Shown: positions 1 through 7,356, counted from the stretch's first letter. The stretch: DNA of 16,178 nt from Lachnospiraceae bacterium UBA7188 (GCA_002490995.1 DKVC01000073.1:5883-22060), one strand, 5' to 3'. Program-made: numbers and translations. The notes: generated from the sequence alone by a model not told the origin.

Positions 1-116
1 TACTTTCCCGGGGACACCACTGTAAATCCTGGCGGTCTGCAGTATAAATGTATAACCAGTGAGCGCTGCCGCAATGCAGAACAGAAGAGCGGAAAAGGAA
101 TGCGCTCACGAGTATA
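1..116 (+). repeat. Dispersed modular repeat, copy R1 (left end cut by window)
   Basis: The core hairpin spans 51-116, with arm 1 CAGTGAGCGC near 57 and arm 2 GCGCTCACGAG ending at 113. Positions 1-60 align without gaps to 9284-9343 in copy R4, including the shared GGCGGT and TGCAGTATAAATGTATAAC blocks. The copy ends 10 bp from the stop codon of gdpP, so a gdpP transcript would run into it. The part left of position 1 is not visible; by comparison with R4 about 70 bp more of module should lie there. Confidence 0.8.
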
Positions 117-126
117 TATGGTTTTG

Positions 127-2175
127 TCAGATTTCGCCCTTCTCCAGCATGCTGTCAATGGTGCGCTTCAGAACGCCGATGGCTTCGATAATGCCCGTAC
201 CTTCCATCTGGCACGCTGCAGTATTCAGATGTCCTCCGCCGCCCATACGCTCCATGATCAACTGTACATTCACTTCGTCTATGGAACGGGCGCTGATATA
301 AATTTTACCCTGATAGTCCGTCAATACAAAACTGGCCTTAATCCCCCTGATATTCAGCAGCTCATTAGCTGCCTGAGCGCCTATGATGGTAGGACTGGGC
401 AGGTCGTCTGCCGTACAGATGGAAATCGCAAAATACTGCTTATAAATTTCTGCCTGGCTGACTGCATCTGCTTTCGCTTTATACCCCTGCGCATCCTCCC
501 TGAAAAGCTTGCGCACTCTGGTCACATCCGCACCGCTGCGGCGCAGGAATGCGGCTGCCTCAAAGGTGCGCACTCCGGTCTTTATCATAAAATTATTCGT
601 GTCAATCATGATACCAGAATACATACAGTCCGCTTCCTCAGGCCGAATTCTGATATTGTCATAAATATACTGCAGTATTTCAGACACCATCTCACAGGTT
701 GAAGACGCATATGGCTCCACATAGGAAAGCGTTGCATTTTCTATGGTCTCCGTACCCTGCCTGTGATGATCCAGAACTACCACCGATTTACAGTATTTTA
801 ACAGCTCCGGGCATTCTGTAATGGACGGTTTATTGACATCCACCACCACCAGCACTGTATTGCTTCCCGCCGCCTCTACAGCCTGCTGGTTCCCGATAAT
901 CATATCCCCATACTCCTGATTGCTTCCGAACAGCTCCACCGTAGGCTGTATCGCCGGAATTACCTCATTCAAAACAATATGCGCCTTTCGTCCCAGTGTC
1001 AGCGCAATCCTGTATATTCCCACGGCCGCGCCGAAGCTGTCCGCATCCGGCATCCTGTGTCCCATCACCAGCACCTGATCCTTGCTGGTAATAATCTCCC
1101 GCAGTGCCTGTGCCTTCACTCTTGCTTTCACACGGGTATTCTTCTCTACCTGCTGACTCTTGCCACCATAGTATGTAATACTCTCAGGTGTCTTGATCAC
1201 AGCCTGGTCACCGCCGCGTCCCAATGCCAGATCTATGGCGTTGCGTGAAAATTCATAATTCTGTGCATAAGACAGGCCGTCAAGCCCTACCCCTATACTG
1301 ATGGTCACAGCCATCTCGTTTCCGATATTGACCATCTTCACTTCTTCCAGAAGGTCAAAACGCGACTCCTGGAGCTGCGCCACCATGCGTTTGCGCATAA
1401 TGACCAGATACTTGTCCTTCTCGAGCTTCTTACAGATACCGTCAAGTGCAGAAATATATTTATTAACCTTTCTGTCAATCAGTGCAATCAGCAGGGAACG
1501 GCGTACTTCCTCTACCCCGTCCAGAGCCTCGTCGTAATTATCCAGGTAGATCATACCCACAGCAAGGCTCTGGTCATCCACCTCGCGCAATGCAATCCGA
1601 AGTGCGGTTTCGTCATACAGATAGACCGCCGTCAGGTATCCCTGGTACCCTTCCGCCTCTATCATATCGCTGTGCTCTGCCATTTCCTCCAGGGAAATCT
1701 TTCTGAACTTCGCCACATACTCGTTTCCCTCATATTCAAGCTCATATTGTGCCTCATCCACCCCGCAGTTATCCGGCAGACGGTCTCGGGTAATGGTCGG
1801 GAACAGAGATGTGATGGATTTTTTATATCCCTTCGGCTGATGAACAACATTCTCAAAGGCAGCATTTGTCCACATTACCTTGCCGCTGTCATCCAGCAAC
1901 GCATAAGGCAGATCCATCTCCCGCAGCAGCCTGCGCTGGATTTGCCCGTATTCGGTGGCAAAGCTGATAAGCTCGTTCATAATAACGGGCTTGTTATAAA
2001 AGTACAAAGACAATGTAATTGCAAAATAAAATATAATATATCCGGCTAAAAATGCACCTGCCCGCAGATCAATCACGAACACGGCTGCATCTACCACGCT
2101 GAGAAGTATACCCAGATAAATACTGAACTGTATATACGTCCTGATGCGGCCCTTCAACTTTATTCTCTTTTTCAT
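127..2175 (-). CDS. gdpP: Cyclic-di-AMP phosphodiesterase GdpP (PAS, degenerate GGDEF, DHH/DHHA1)
   Basis: This is a membrane-bound phosphodiesterase of the GdpP/YybT family that hydrolyses the second messenger c-di-AMP. The 682-residue product has two N-terminal membrane segments (about 17-60), a PAS-like region (about 85-165), a degenerate GGDEF domain (about 205-330) and a DHH/DHHA1 module. Metal-site motifs are visible: MGHRMPDADSF (371-381), LDHH ending at 471, MIDTNNF (523-529) and the DHHA1 motif GGGGH (about 645-649). Length and domain order match the family. The ATG at 2175 is chosen because GAGGT lies at ordinary spacing; an in-frame GTG at 2205 would add 10 residues. The position after rpsF-ssb-rpsR is conserved in Firmicutes, although rplI and dnaB, often next, are not in view. 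It appears to have its own promoter near 2369, and repeat R2 sits in its 5' leader. Confidence 0.96.
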   Translation of the reverse strand: MKKRIKLKGRIRTYIQFSIYLGILLSVVDAAVFVIDLRAGAFLAGYIIFYFAITLSLYFYNKPVIMNELISFATEYGQIQRRLLREMDLPYALLDDSGKVMWTNAAFENVVHQPKGYKKSITSLFPTITRDRLPDNCGVDEAQYELEYEGNEYVAKFRKISLEEMAEHSDMIEAEGYQGYLTAVYLYDETALRIALREVDDQSLAVGMIYLDNYDEALDGVEEVRRSLLIALIDRKVNKYISALDGICKKLEKDKYLVIMRKRMVAQLQESRFDLLEEVKMVNIGNEMAVTISIGVGLDGLSYAQNYEFSRNAIDLALGRGGDQAVIKTPESITYYGGKSQQVEKNTRVKARVKAQALREIITSKDQVLVMGHRMPDADSFGAAVGIYRIALTLGRKAHIVLNEVIPAIQPTVELFGSNQEYGDMIIGNQQAVEAAGSNTVLVVVDVNKPSITECPELLKYCKSVVVLDHHRQGTETIENATLSYVEPYASSTCEMVSEILQYIYDNIRIRPEEADCMYSGIMIDTNNFMIKTGVRTFEAAAFLRRSGADVTRVRKLFREDAQGYKAKADAVSQAEIYKQYFAISICTADDLPSPTIIGAQAANELLNIRGIKASFVLTDYQGKIYISARSIDEVNVQLIMERMGGGGHLNTAACQMEGTGIIEAIGVLKRTIDSMLEKGEI

Positions 2176-2227
2176 ATGGATACCTCGCAGAGCTTCAGAT
2201 TTCACTCTGCTGTTTCTTCCTCATTTC

Positions 2228-2310
2228 ATACTCGCAAGCGCGTTCATCGCCGTTTTCTGTTCCGGGGCATTGAAACGCTCACTCGTTATACTTTTATGCT
2301 GGCACATGTT
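2228..2310 (-). repeat. Dispersed modular repeat, copy R2
   Basis: On the minus strand the core runs from TATAACGAGTGAGCG (starting at 2290) to GCGCTTGCGAGTAT (ending at 2228). A left arm related to ACATTTGCCAAC, here ACATGTGCCAGC, lies at 2299-2310. The hairpin arms GTGAGCGT and GCGCTTGC still pair, using several G-T wobbles. A diverged relative of the CCGGTTAA module may lie at 2330-2350. Unlike the other copies it lies in the 5' leader of a gene, gdpP, between promoter and start codon. Confidence 0.75.
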
Positions 2311-2368
2311 TTGCACATGAGTATAGATTACTGTAAACCGGCACGCAGATGAAACCTGTCCACAGAAT

Positions 2369-2400
2369 ATTATAGCATACTCTTCTGAACTATGCTACAA
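2369..2400 (-). promoter_or_regulatory. Probable gdpP promoter overlapping a 10-bp dyad
   Basis: On the minus strand an extended -10 (TGC then TATAAT, hexamer at 2369-2374) is present. The best -35 guess, TTGTAG, is 20 bp upstream, longer than ideal. Arms at 2370-2379 and 2391-2400 form a 10-bp inverted repeat with one G-T wobble, spaced by 11 bp. The dyad covers both promoter elements, the usual geometry of a repressor site. It starts about 190 bp before the gdpP ATG and lies downstream of the rpsR terminator, so gdpP can be transcribed independently. Confidence 0.55.
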
Positions 2401-2470
2401 TTTAATTTGTCTAAAATGGAAATGTTTTGTAGAAAATTCATTCTGCCGAGAACAAAGATGCGATTTTATA

Positions 2471-2502
2471 CAAAAAGCCAACTGCCATTCCAGACAGCTG
2501 GC
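2471..2502 (-). terminator. Intrinsic terminator of the rpsF-ssb-rpsR operon
   Basis: On the minus strand GCCAGCTGTC, a 6-nt loop and GGCAGTTGGC form a 10-bp stem (two G-U pairs), followed directly by TTTTTG. It lies about 150 nt past the rpsR stop, after the hairpin array at 2518-2630. There is no competing gene, so it most simply ends the ribosomal protein operon. Confidence 0.85.
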
Positions 2503-2517
2503 CTTCTCTTCCGGTCT

Positions 2518-2630
2518 AAGGAAATGCTATCGCATTTCCTTGAAAATGCTATCGCAATCCCTTGAAAACGCTATCGCATTTCCCTGGAATTGCCACAGCT
2601 ATTTCCAGGGGATTGTCATAGACATTCCCC
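2518..2630 (-). repeat. Five tandem degenerate hairpin units after rpsR
   Basis: Five units of about 20-25 bp follow one another. The clearest, 2518-2541, is a perfect 10-bp stem (AAGGAAATGC) with a 4-nt loop. The next units keep the GGGA...TTTTC and GGAAATGC...GCGTTTTC pattern, and the unit nearest rpsR has arms GGGGAATGTC and GACAATCCCC. Several arm differences are G-U pairs when read as minus-strand RNA, but would be A-C mismatches in plus-strand RNA. The array lies between the rpsR stop (2649) and the terminator, so it would form the 3' untranslated region of the operon transcript. Confidence 0.75.
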
Positions 2631-2648
2631 TATCACACTGTCCGGAGC

Positions 2649-2912
2649 TTAGTCCTGAACATAAGGCATCAATGCAACGTGACGTGCCCTCTTGATTGCA
2701 ACCGTCAGGGCTCTCTGATGCTTTGCGCAGTTGCCGGTGATACGGCGGGGAAGAATCTTACCCCTCTCGGAAACATATCTCTTCAGCTTATTGGTATCCT
2801 TGTAATCAATTACATTGTCCTTACCGCAGAATACACAAACCTTCCTCTTCCTGCGGACCCCGCCCCTCTTCCTGATAGGGCCATCGGATTTCTCTGCTTT
2901 ATTGTAAGCCAT
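2649..2912 (-). CDS. rpsR: 30S ribosomal protein bS18
   Basis: Ribosomal protein S18 binds S6 on the platform of the 30S subunit. The 87-residue product has the basic N-terminus and family core, including DYKDTNKLKRYVSERGKILP followed by RRITGNCAKHQR. The cysteine-containing form is present: CVFC near residue 27, then NCAKH, a pattern compatible with zinc binding. The ATG at 2912 is preceded by GGAGG at 7-nt spacing; an upstream in-frame ATG at 2930 would put that ribosome binding site inside the gene. It is the last gene of rpsF-ssb-rpsR, 52 bp after ssb. Confidence 0.97.
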   Translation of the reverse strand: MAYNKAEKSDGPIRKRGGVRRKRKVCVFCGKDNVIDYKDTNKLKRYVSERGKILPRRITGNCAKHQRALTVAIKRARHVALMPYVQD

Positions 2913-2964
2913 ATCGCTGCCTCCTGTCATACATAATCAAATTTATACAAACCAACCCAAAACC

Positions 2965-3471
2965 TTAATTAAACGGCAGTTCCTCATCAATGCCGTCCGG
3001 AATGTTCATAAAGCCATCCCCGGCACCGGACGGTGCAGGAGCGCTGCTGCCTCCCTGATAACCGCCGTTATTAAAACCGCCCCCGTTACCGCTAAATCCG
3101 CCGGCATTCCCGCCGTACGAATTCCCACCATACGCATTTCCGCCGGATGCGTTCTTGCTCTCGGCAAACTCAATCTCATCCACCATGATGCGGACACTGT
3201 AAACCATCTGTCCTTCCTTATTGGTGTAATTATCATTCTGGACTCTGCCGCATACTACAATCTTGATTCCCTTGTGCAGATACCTCTCAACAAATTCAGC
3301 CTGCTTGCCGAATGCAGTACAGTTAAAGAAATCTGCTTCCGGATCTCCTTCACGCTTGAAGCGCCTGTCCACCGCGATGGAAAAACGTGCTACTGCGGTC
3401 TGGGTTGCTCCCTGTGAATACCGCACCTCCGGATCCCTTGTTAAACGTCCCATAAGAATTACTTTATTCAT
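2965..3471 (-). CDS. ssb: Single-stranded DNA-binding protein
   Basis: SSB coats single-stranded DNA in replication, repair and recombination. The 168-residue product starts with the typical MNKVILMGRLTRDPEVRYS and has a full OB fold to about residue 105 (with ADFFNCTAFGKQAEFV). A glycine/asparagine-rich linker of repeated YGGN and GGF units follows, and an acidic partner-binding tip, EELPF, with an extra terminal Asn after the usual final Phe. It lies between rpsF (21 bp) and rpsR, the standard Firmicutes order, so it is expressed with the two ribosomal proteins. The ribosome binding site is weak (GAGAG). Confidence 0.97.
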   Translation of the reverse strand: MNKVILMGRLTRDPEVRYSQGATQTAVARFSIAVDRRFKREGDPEADFFNCTAFGKQAEFVERYLHKGIKIVVCGRVQNDNYTNKEGQMVYSVRIMVDEIEFAESKNASGGNAYGGNSYGGNAGGFSGNGGGFNNGGYQGGSSAPAPSGAGDGFMNIPDGIDEELPFN

Positions 3472-3492
3472 ATTCGACTCTCGCTTTCTAAT

Positions 3493-3783
3493 TTAAGCCT
3501 CGTCCTGTCTGACAATCAGATATCTGATTACATTGTCCATGATACGAATACGGCTCTCAATCTCGATGGGAGCAGTGCTCTCTGCATCGAATCTGATGAA
3601 GTAGTAGAAAGCTTCTTTCATCTTCTGGACTTCATAGGCAAGCCTCTTCTTGCCCCAATCGTCCACCTCTGTGATGACGCCGCCAAATCTCTCAATAAGA
3701 GCTTTGCATCTGTCAACAACAGCCGCTCTCTCTTCATCTTCAATTCTGGCAGACACGACTACAGCCAATTCATACTTGTTCAT
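3493..3783 (-). CDS. rpsF: 30S ribosomal protein bS6
   Basis: Ribosomal protein S6 pairs with S18 on the 30S platform. The 96-residue product has the family pattern MNKYELAVVVSARIEDEER at the N-terminus, then DDWGKKRLAYEVQKMKEAFYYF and a C-terminus with NVIRYLIVRQDE. The ATG at 3783 is supported by AAAGGAGG just upstream; a longer in-frame reading to 3864 would put both the ribosome binding site and part of the promoter inside the coding region. It is the first gene of rpsF-ssb-rpsR. Its roughly 65-nt leader holds a small hairpin (CTCGCA with TGCGGG). S6-S18 complexes autoregulate some operons through leader RNA, but I cannot confirm that motif here. Confidence 0.97.
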   Translation of the reverse strand: MNKYELAVVVSARIEDEERAAVVDRCKALIERFGGVITEVDDWGKKRLAYEVQKMKEAFYYFIRFDAESTAPIEIESRIRIMDNVIRYLIVRQDEA

Positions 3784-3854
3784 GCTTGTTACCTCCTTTT
3801 GGTCTCTGGCCCGCACCTGATGCGAGCAAGGAATTTGATTCATCACAAGGATAC

Positions 3855-3883
3855 ATGATAACATAAATTTCCTGCAATTTCAA
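3855..3883 (-). promoter_or_regulatory. Promoter of the rpsF operon
   Basis: On the minus strand TTGAAA (3878-3883), a 17-bp spacer and TATCAT (3855-3860) make a sigma-A type promoter, with TG one base before the -10. Transcription should start near 3848, about 65 nt before the rpsF ATG. Confidence 0.85.
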
Positions 3884-3943
3884 GTACTATTTTGACTGTT
3901 TTCCGCTTATTTCACCTATTTCCCGCTTATATCATGCCTTACA

Positions 3944-4117
3944 TCACAAAATTTCCCTCACACTCTTCTCCAGAAGCTGGCGGGATATCATTATCTGATG
4001 GCCGCAGCCCCTGCATTTCAGCCGAAAATCTGCCCCCGAACGCAATACTTCCCATTCTTTGCTCCCACAGGGATGCTGCTTTTTTAATCTCACTACGTCT
4101 CCCACATTGATATCCAT
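3944..4117 (-). CDS. DUF951 family small protein (YyzM-like)
   Basis: A 57-residue gene, easily missed because of its length. It begins MDINVGDVVRLKKQHPCGS and continues EWEVLRSGADFRLKCRGCGH, the hallmark of DUF951 (YyzM in Bacillus). Cysteines at 17, 35 and 38 with His 40 look like a metal site: PCG, then CRGCGH. The start has a strong GGAGGAGAG ribosome binding site at ordinary spacing. The family's function is unknown; a small zinc-binding, possibly nucleic-acid-binding role is inference. It lies 73 bp after the ydcF-like gene with no terminator between, and just upstream of the rpsF promoter; I recall yyzM also lying near rpsF in Bacillus. Confidence 0.93.
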   Translation of the reverse strand: MDINVGDVVRLKKQHPCGSKEWEVLRSGADFRLKCRGCGHQIMISRQLLEKSVREIL

Positions 4118-4190
4118 TGTCTCTCCTCCAAACCCAAACGGCTCACCTGAACCTTTTCAATATTTTCCCGTATTCCAACATGCCTCGGCT

Positions 4191-4946
4191 CTACAGATTT
4201 CCCACCCAGAAATCCTTTAATACCCCCAGAAATTCTCTCAGCAGGTTATTTGGCGCCATTGCGGGAAGCGAACCGGCTGCCAGACCCTCCGCATGGGCAT
4301 ACCCCTGCTTTTCTGCGATGCTGAGGGCGCGGAACATATGAAAATTGTTGGTTACAATCACTACTTTGTCCTGCTGCCTGTCCAGAAGCTGCCCGCTGAA
4401 TACCAGGTTTTCGTACGTATTTGACGACCGGTCTTCCACCAGGATACGGCCTTCCTCGATTCCCATCTTCACCAGGTAATCGCGCATTCCGGCAGCTTCC
4501 GTCATAATCTCATTCTCCCCCCGCCCTCCGGATACGATCACCTTCGCATCCGGATTATGGTCCAGGTAATCGACTGCCTGAACCAGCCTCCTGCGCAGTA
4601 CCTCGCTGGGTCCTGTGGATTTCCACTGTGCCCCCAGCACCACCACATAATCCGCCCCCGGAGCAGCCTGCGCATGATACCGGCTCAGAATCAGGCCCTC
4701 CACGCCGCAAAATAAAAGCAGTGCGGCAAAAAAAATACCTGTGCATATCCCTTTGATCCATCCCGGAATTGCTGTCATCAGTTTCTCATTGTGAAATATG
4801 GCACTCAAAAGCAGAAAAAAGATGCCGATTCCTCCCCAGATCAGGAAAAACCATGTCCCGAACCCCGCCACAGCGATACCTCCGCAGTAGAGAATGCATA
4901 CAATGCCCAGGACGGCAAAAATGCGGGAAGGAATAACATGACGCAT
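4191..4946 (-). CDS. YdcF/SanA-like membrane protein (DUF218)
   Basis: A 251-residue product with three N-terminal membrane segments (about 9-28, 31-50, 66-87) and a DUF218 domain (about 96-240). Family motifs are visible: DYVVVLGAQ, VIVSGGRGENEIMTEA, and the stretch with DRSSNTYENL. Members are membrane-associated and linked to envelope processes, but their biochemistry is not settled. The start is uncertain. The ATG at 4946 has a poor ribosome binding site; in-frame TTG codons at 5006 (GGAG before it) and 5039 (AGAGG before it) would add 20 or 31 basic residues. A GTG at 5129 coincides with the predicted transcription start and is unlikely. Confidence 0.85.
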   Translation of the reverse strand: MRHVIPSRIFAVLGIVCILYCGGIAVAGFGTWFFLIWGGIGIFFLLLSAIFHNEKLMTAIPGWIKGICTGIFFAALLLFCGVEGLILSRYHAQAAPGADYVVVLGAQWKSTGPSEVLRRRLVQAVDYLDHNPDAKVIVSGGRGENEIMTEAAGMRDYLVKMGIEEGRILVEDRSSNTYENLVFSGQLLDRQQDKVVIVTNNFHMFRALSIAEKQGYAHAEGLAAGSLPAMAPNNLLREFLGVLKDFWVGNL

Positions 4947-5135
4947 CAATCTGCGGCCTCTCTTTTCCAACTGTATTGTTCTGCGGCTCCTCTCCAGAGG
5001 AATCAAATTTTCTCCACGCCTGTTTTTTCGTATATTCAAAATAATACCTCTGTTTTCGAATTTAATTTTATCTGGATCAGGAAGCAAAGGCAGCTCCCGG
5101 TAATCAAATATGGTACAAAATGCAACCACAATTAC

Positions 5136-5165
5136 ATTATATCATATTCCTGAGATTCCTCTCAA
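5136..5165 (-). promoter_or_regulatory. Promoter upstream of the ydcF-like gene
   Basis: On the minus strand TTGAGA (5160-5165), an 18-bp spacer and a perfect TATAAT (5136-5141) with an extended TG are present. Transcription would start near 5129. This leaves a long leader before the ATG at 4946, or a shorter one if a TTG start is used. Confidence 0.85.
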
Positions 5166-5284
5166 TAGGATTGTGCCTGTCATTTCTTAATGTTTTCTTA
5201 GAGTTCTCTTATTTTGATCCTGATCTTTACAAACTATACTATCCTGCTGCCTTTCGCTTCGATTTATACTGCACACCTATCCTG

Positions 5285-5869
5285 TCACAAATAAGTTTTA
5301 ATAATCTCCTCCGCCACCTGCCGTTTGGTAATGCACATATCCATGGCCTGTTTCTCAATATACCGGTGGGCATGGGGCTCATCCATCTTCAGTTCACTGA
5401 TCAGAAGCCATTTTGCACGGTTGACAATTCTGATTTCTTCCATCTTTTCTTCGATGGACAGGGACTTCTTCTCCACCCGCCGCAGCCGCTCCCTGGCACT
5501 GACCATCCAGCGCAGCGCCTGCCCCAGCGCCTGCCTGGATATGGGCTTTGACAGTACGAAGACTCCGTAGGCAACCACTTTATCATAAATTCCGATATAA
5601 TGTTCCGCTTTGACAATCAACAGAACCACCGTACTGTTCGCATTGCATGCGTCAATAGCGAAACGGATTCCCGGCTCATCCGGCAAAGGCGAATTAATCA
5701 TCACAAAATCAACGCTTCTCTCGGCGAACATTCTCTTCGCGGCAGATACATTTGCGACAGTATGGACTGAAGAAATGGCGGCTTCGGAAAGCAATGGCGA
5801 TAAAGCATCGTTAAAACTCCCTGACGCCGAGGCGACAAGGACGCTGTATCCTCGTTGTTCCAGACTCAT
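5285..5869 (-). CDS. ANTAR-domain antiterminator with atypical receiver
   Basis: A 194-residue protein with a receiver-like domain (about 8-120) and a C-terminal ANTAR RNA-binding domain (about 130-190, with KMEEIRIVNRAKWLL and ITKRQVAEEIIKTYL). ANTAR proteins bind paired hairpins in leader RNA and prevent termination. The receiver looks degenerate: the phospho-acceptor position reads MINSPLP, with Asn 59 for Asp, and the N-terminal acidic pair is replaced by VASAS; Lys 108 in LSKP is kept. Phosphorylation is therefore unlikely. It lies downstream of glnA, as nitR does in Clostridium saccharobutylicum, so control of nitrogen genes is a reasonable inference. The ATG at 5869 follows GAGGAGGAAG; ATG 5881 is an alternative. 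Confidence 0.92.
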   Translation of the reverse strand: MSLEQRGYSVLVASASGSFNDALSPLLSEAAISSVHTVANVSAAKRMFAERSVDFVMINSPLPDEPGIRFAIDACNANSTVVLLIVKAEHYIGIYDKVVAYGVFVLSKPISRQALGQALRWMVSARERLRRVEKKSLSIEEKMEEIRIVNRAKWLLISELKMDEPHAHRYIEKQAMDMCITKRQVAEEIIKTYL

Positions 5870-5877
5870 CTTCCTCC

Positions 5878-5910
5878 TCATTTCCGCGCTGTTCCAAGGT
5901 TCCCAGTCAT
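5878..5910 (-). CDS. Possible 10-codon leader peptide before the ANTAR gene
   Basis: An ATG at 5910 has a better ribosome binding site (CCGGAGGAAATCAG) than the ANTAR gene itself. It opens a short frame, MTGNLGTARK, whose TGA stop overlaps the ANTAR ribosome binding region, 8 bp before ATG 5869. This geometry allows translational coupling. It could equally be a chance frame, with the strong site serving a longer ANTAR N-terminus instead. Confidence 0.35.
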   Translation of the reverse strand: MTGNLGTARK

Positions 5911-5935
5911 CTGATTTCCTCCGGAACATGCACAC

Positions 5936-6020
5936 TATACTCGTGAGCGCACTCATTTGCCGCTCTTTTGTCCTACATCACAGAAGCGCTCACTCGTTAT
6001 ACATTCACGTTGGCAAATGT
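5936..6020 (-). repeat. Dispersed modular repeat, copy R3 (simple form)
   Basis: On the minus strand it reads ACATTTGCCAACGTG, then TATAACGAGTGAGCGC, a 34-bp middle and GCGCTCACGAGTATA. The core is 66 bp, the same length as R1. This is the cleanest copy. It lacks the 110-bp module found in R1 and R4. It lies 62 bp past the glnA stop and just before the ANTAR gene, so it sits between two genes likely to share a transcript. Confidence 0.85.
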
Positions 6021-6082
6021 TTTTGAGCGCAGGCATAACTTGTTTTTCTGTCCGTTCCCAGCCGCTTACGGCATCTGCCGGG

Positions 6083-7312
6083 TCAGGTTTTGCCGCAGTA
6101 GCTGTCCAGCACAGGTTCAGGCATATGCTGCGTAATGAACCTGCTGCTCCGGGCTGCATCACGCGCCTCCTCCAGACTCAGGGGCAACCTGTCATACTGC
6201 TCCAGCACTGCCGCATCCGCCTTATACAAATTGAAATCCGCCGCCGGGGGCAGTTCTTTCGTATATCCGTATTCAATTCCATATATAACCGCATATATAA
6301 TCAGCGCAAATGCCAGATAAGGATTGGCCTCCGGGTCCGGTGAACGAAGCTCCACACGGCGGTACTCTCCCTCGGCTGCCGGAATCCTCACCAGCTGAGA
6401 ACGGTTCTCATGAGACCAGGATATATATATCGGTGCTTTATTCTGTCCGAGCCTTTGGTAAGACGCCTCTGTGGGGTTCAGAAACAGCGTCATATCCCTG
6501 CTCTTTTCCAGAATGCCCGCTATGACATTATGAAATAAATCCCTGTTCTCCTTACCGCTCACATTTTTCACGGACACATTGATATGGAAGCCGTTTCCCG
6601 GCTGTCCCTCAAGCGGTTTCGCCCCGAAATCAGCGGCAAGCCCGTTCCTGTGCGCGGCGGTCTTTGCCACCGTCCGGAATGTCATTGCATCATCTGCCGC
6701 CTTCAGCGCGTCAGAATACCGAAAGTCAATCTCATTCTGTCCAGGCCCTTCCTCATGATGGGAACTCTCCGGCCATATTCCCATCTGCTCCAGAGTAAGG
6801 CAGATTTCCCGCCTGATATTTTCTCCTCTGTCTTCGGGAGCGATGTCCATGTAACCGGCTTCATCATAAGGAATTTTCGTTTTTTTCCCATTTTCATCCA
6901 GCATGAAAAGATAGAACTCCTGCTCCGCTCCGAAAGAAAACTCATAACCGAGCTTCTCCGCCTCAGCCACTGCTGTCTTCAGCAGATTCCTCGTATCGCA
7001 TTCGAAAGGCTTACCGTCCGGATAGGATATGGATGAAAACATGCGCACCACCCTGCCATGCTCCGGTCTCCAGGGAAGCAGCGTCAGCGTCTCCGGTTCC
7101 GGATGCAGAAACAGGTCGGAATGAGCTTCATCTCCGAATCCGGCAATGGACGAAGCATCAATCGCAATGCCGTACTCAAAAGCCCGCGGGAGCTCCTGGG
7201 GCATAATGGAGATATTTTTCTGCCTGCCGAACACATCGCAGAATGCAAGCCGGATAAACTTCACATCTTCTTCCTGGACATATTGTATTACTTCCTGTTT
7301 TGAATATTTCAT
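6083..7312 (-). CDS. glnA: Glutamine synthetase, short type I-like
   Basis: The enzyme makes glutamine from glutamate, ammonia and ATP in the cytoplasm. The 409-residue product shows GS motifs in order: IDASSIAGFGD, FGAEQEFYLF, HHEEGPGQNEIDFRY, GNGFHINVS, ISWSHENRSQLVRIP and ELRSPDPEANPYLAFA. It is some 30-60 residues shorter than usual GSI enzymes, mainly at the C-terminus, and no adenylylation Tyr motif is evident. The ATG at 7312 has only a weak AGG-type ribosome binding site. A promoter and a 117-nt structured leader lie upstream, and an ANTAR regulator lies downstream. A gamma-glutamyl-amine ligase related to PuuA is an alternative, but the NitR-like neighbour favours nitrogen assimilation. 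Confidence 0.9.
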   Translation of the reverse strand: MKYSKQEVIQYVQEEDVKFIRLAFCDVFGRQKNISIMPQELPRAFEYGIAIDASSIAGFGDEAHSDLFLHPEPETLTLLPWRPEHGRVVRMFSSISYPDGKPFECDTRNLLKTAVAEAEKLGYEFSFGAEQEFYLFMLDENGKKTKIPYDEAGYMDIAPEDRGENIRREICLTLEQMGIWPESSHHEEGPGQNEIDFRYSDALKAADDAMTFRTVAKTAAHRNGLAADFGAKPLEGQPGNGFHINVSVKNVSGKENRDLFHNVIAGILEKSRDMTLFLNPTEASYQRLGQNKAPIYISWSHENRSQLVRIPAAEGEYRRVELRSPDPEANPYLAFALIIYAVIYGIEYGYTKELPPAADFNLYKADAAVLEQYDRLPLSLEEARDAARSSRFITQHMPEPVLDSYCGKT

Positions 7313-7356
7313 AGTCCTGCCCTACTTTCTTTTGATTTCAAAAACAATCCTGAACA

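Noticed and set aside
1..126. CRISPR-like array made from the repeated blocks
   Set aside because: The copies are kilobases apart, imperfect and differ in orientation. There are no regular spacers and no cas genes.
3784..3850. S6-S18 autoregulatory leader RNA before rpsF
   Set aside because: A small hairpin exists in the leader, but I could not match the conserved bulge with confidence. A covariance-model search would decide.
5262..5276. TTTATACTGCACACC resembling the edge of module A
   Set aside because: Only about 11 bp match and no second arm follows.
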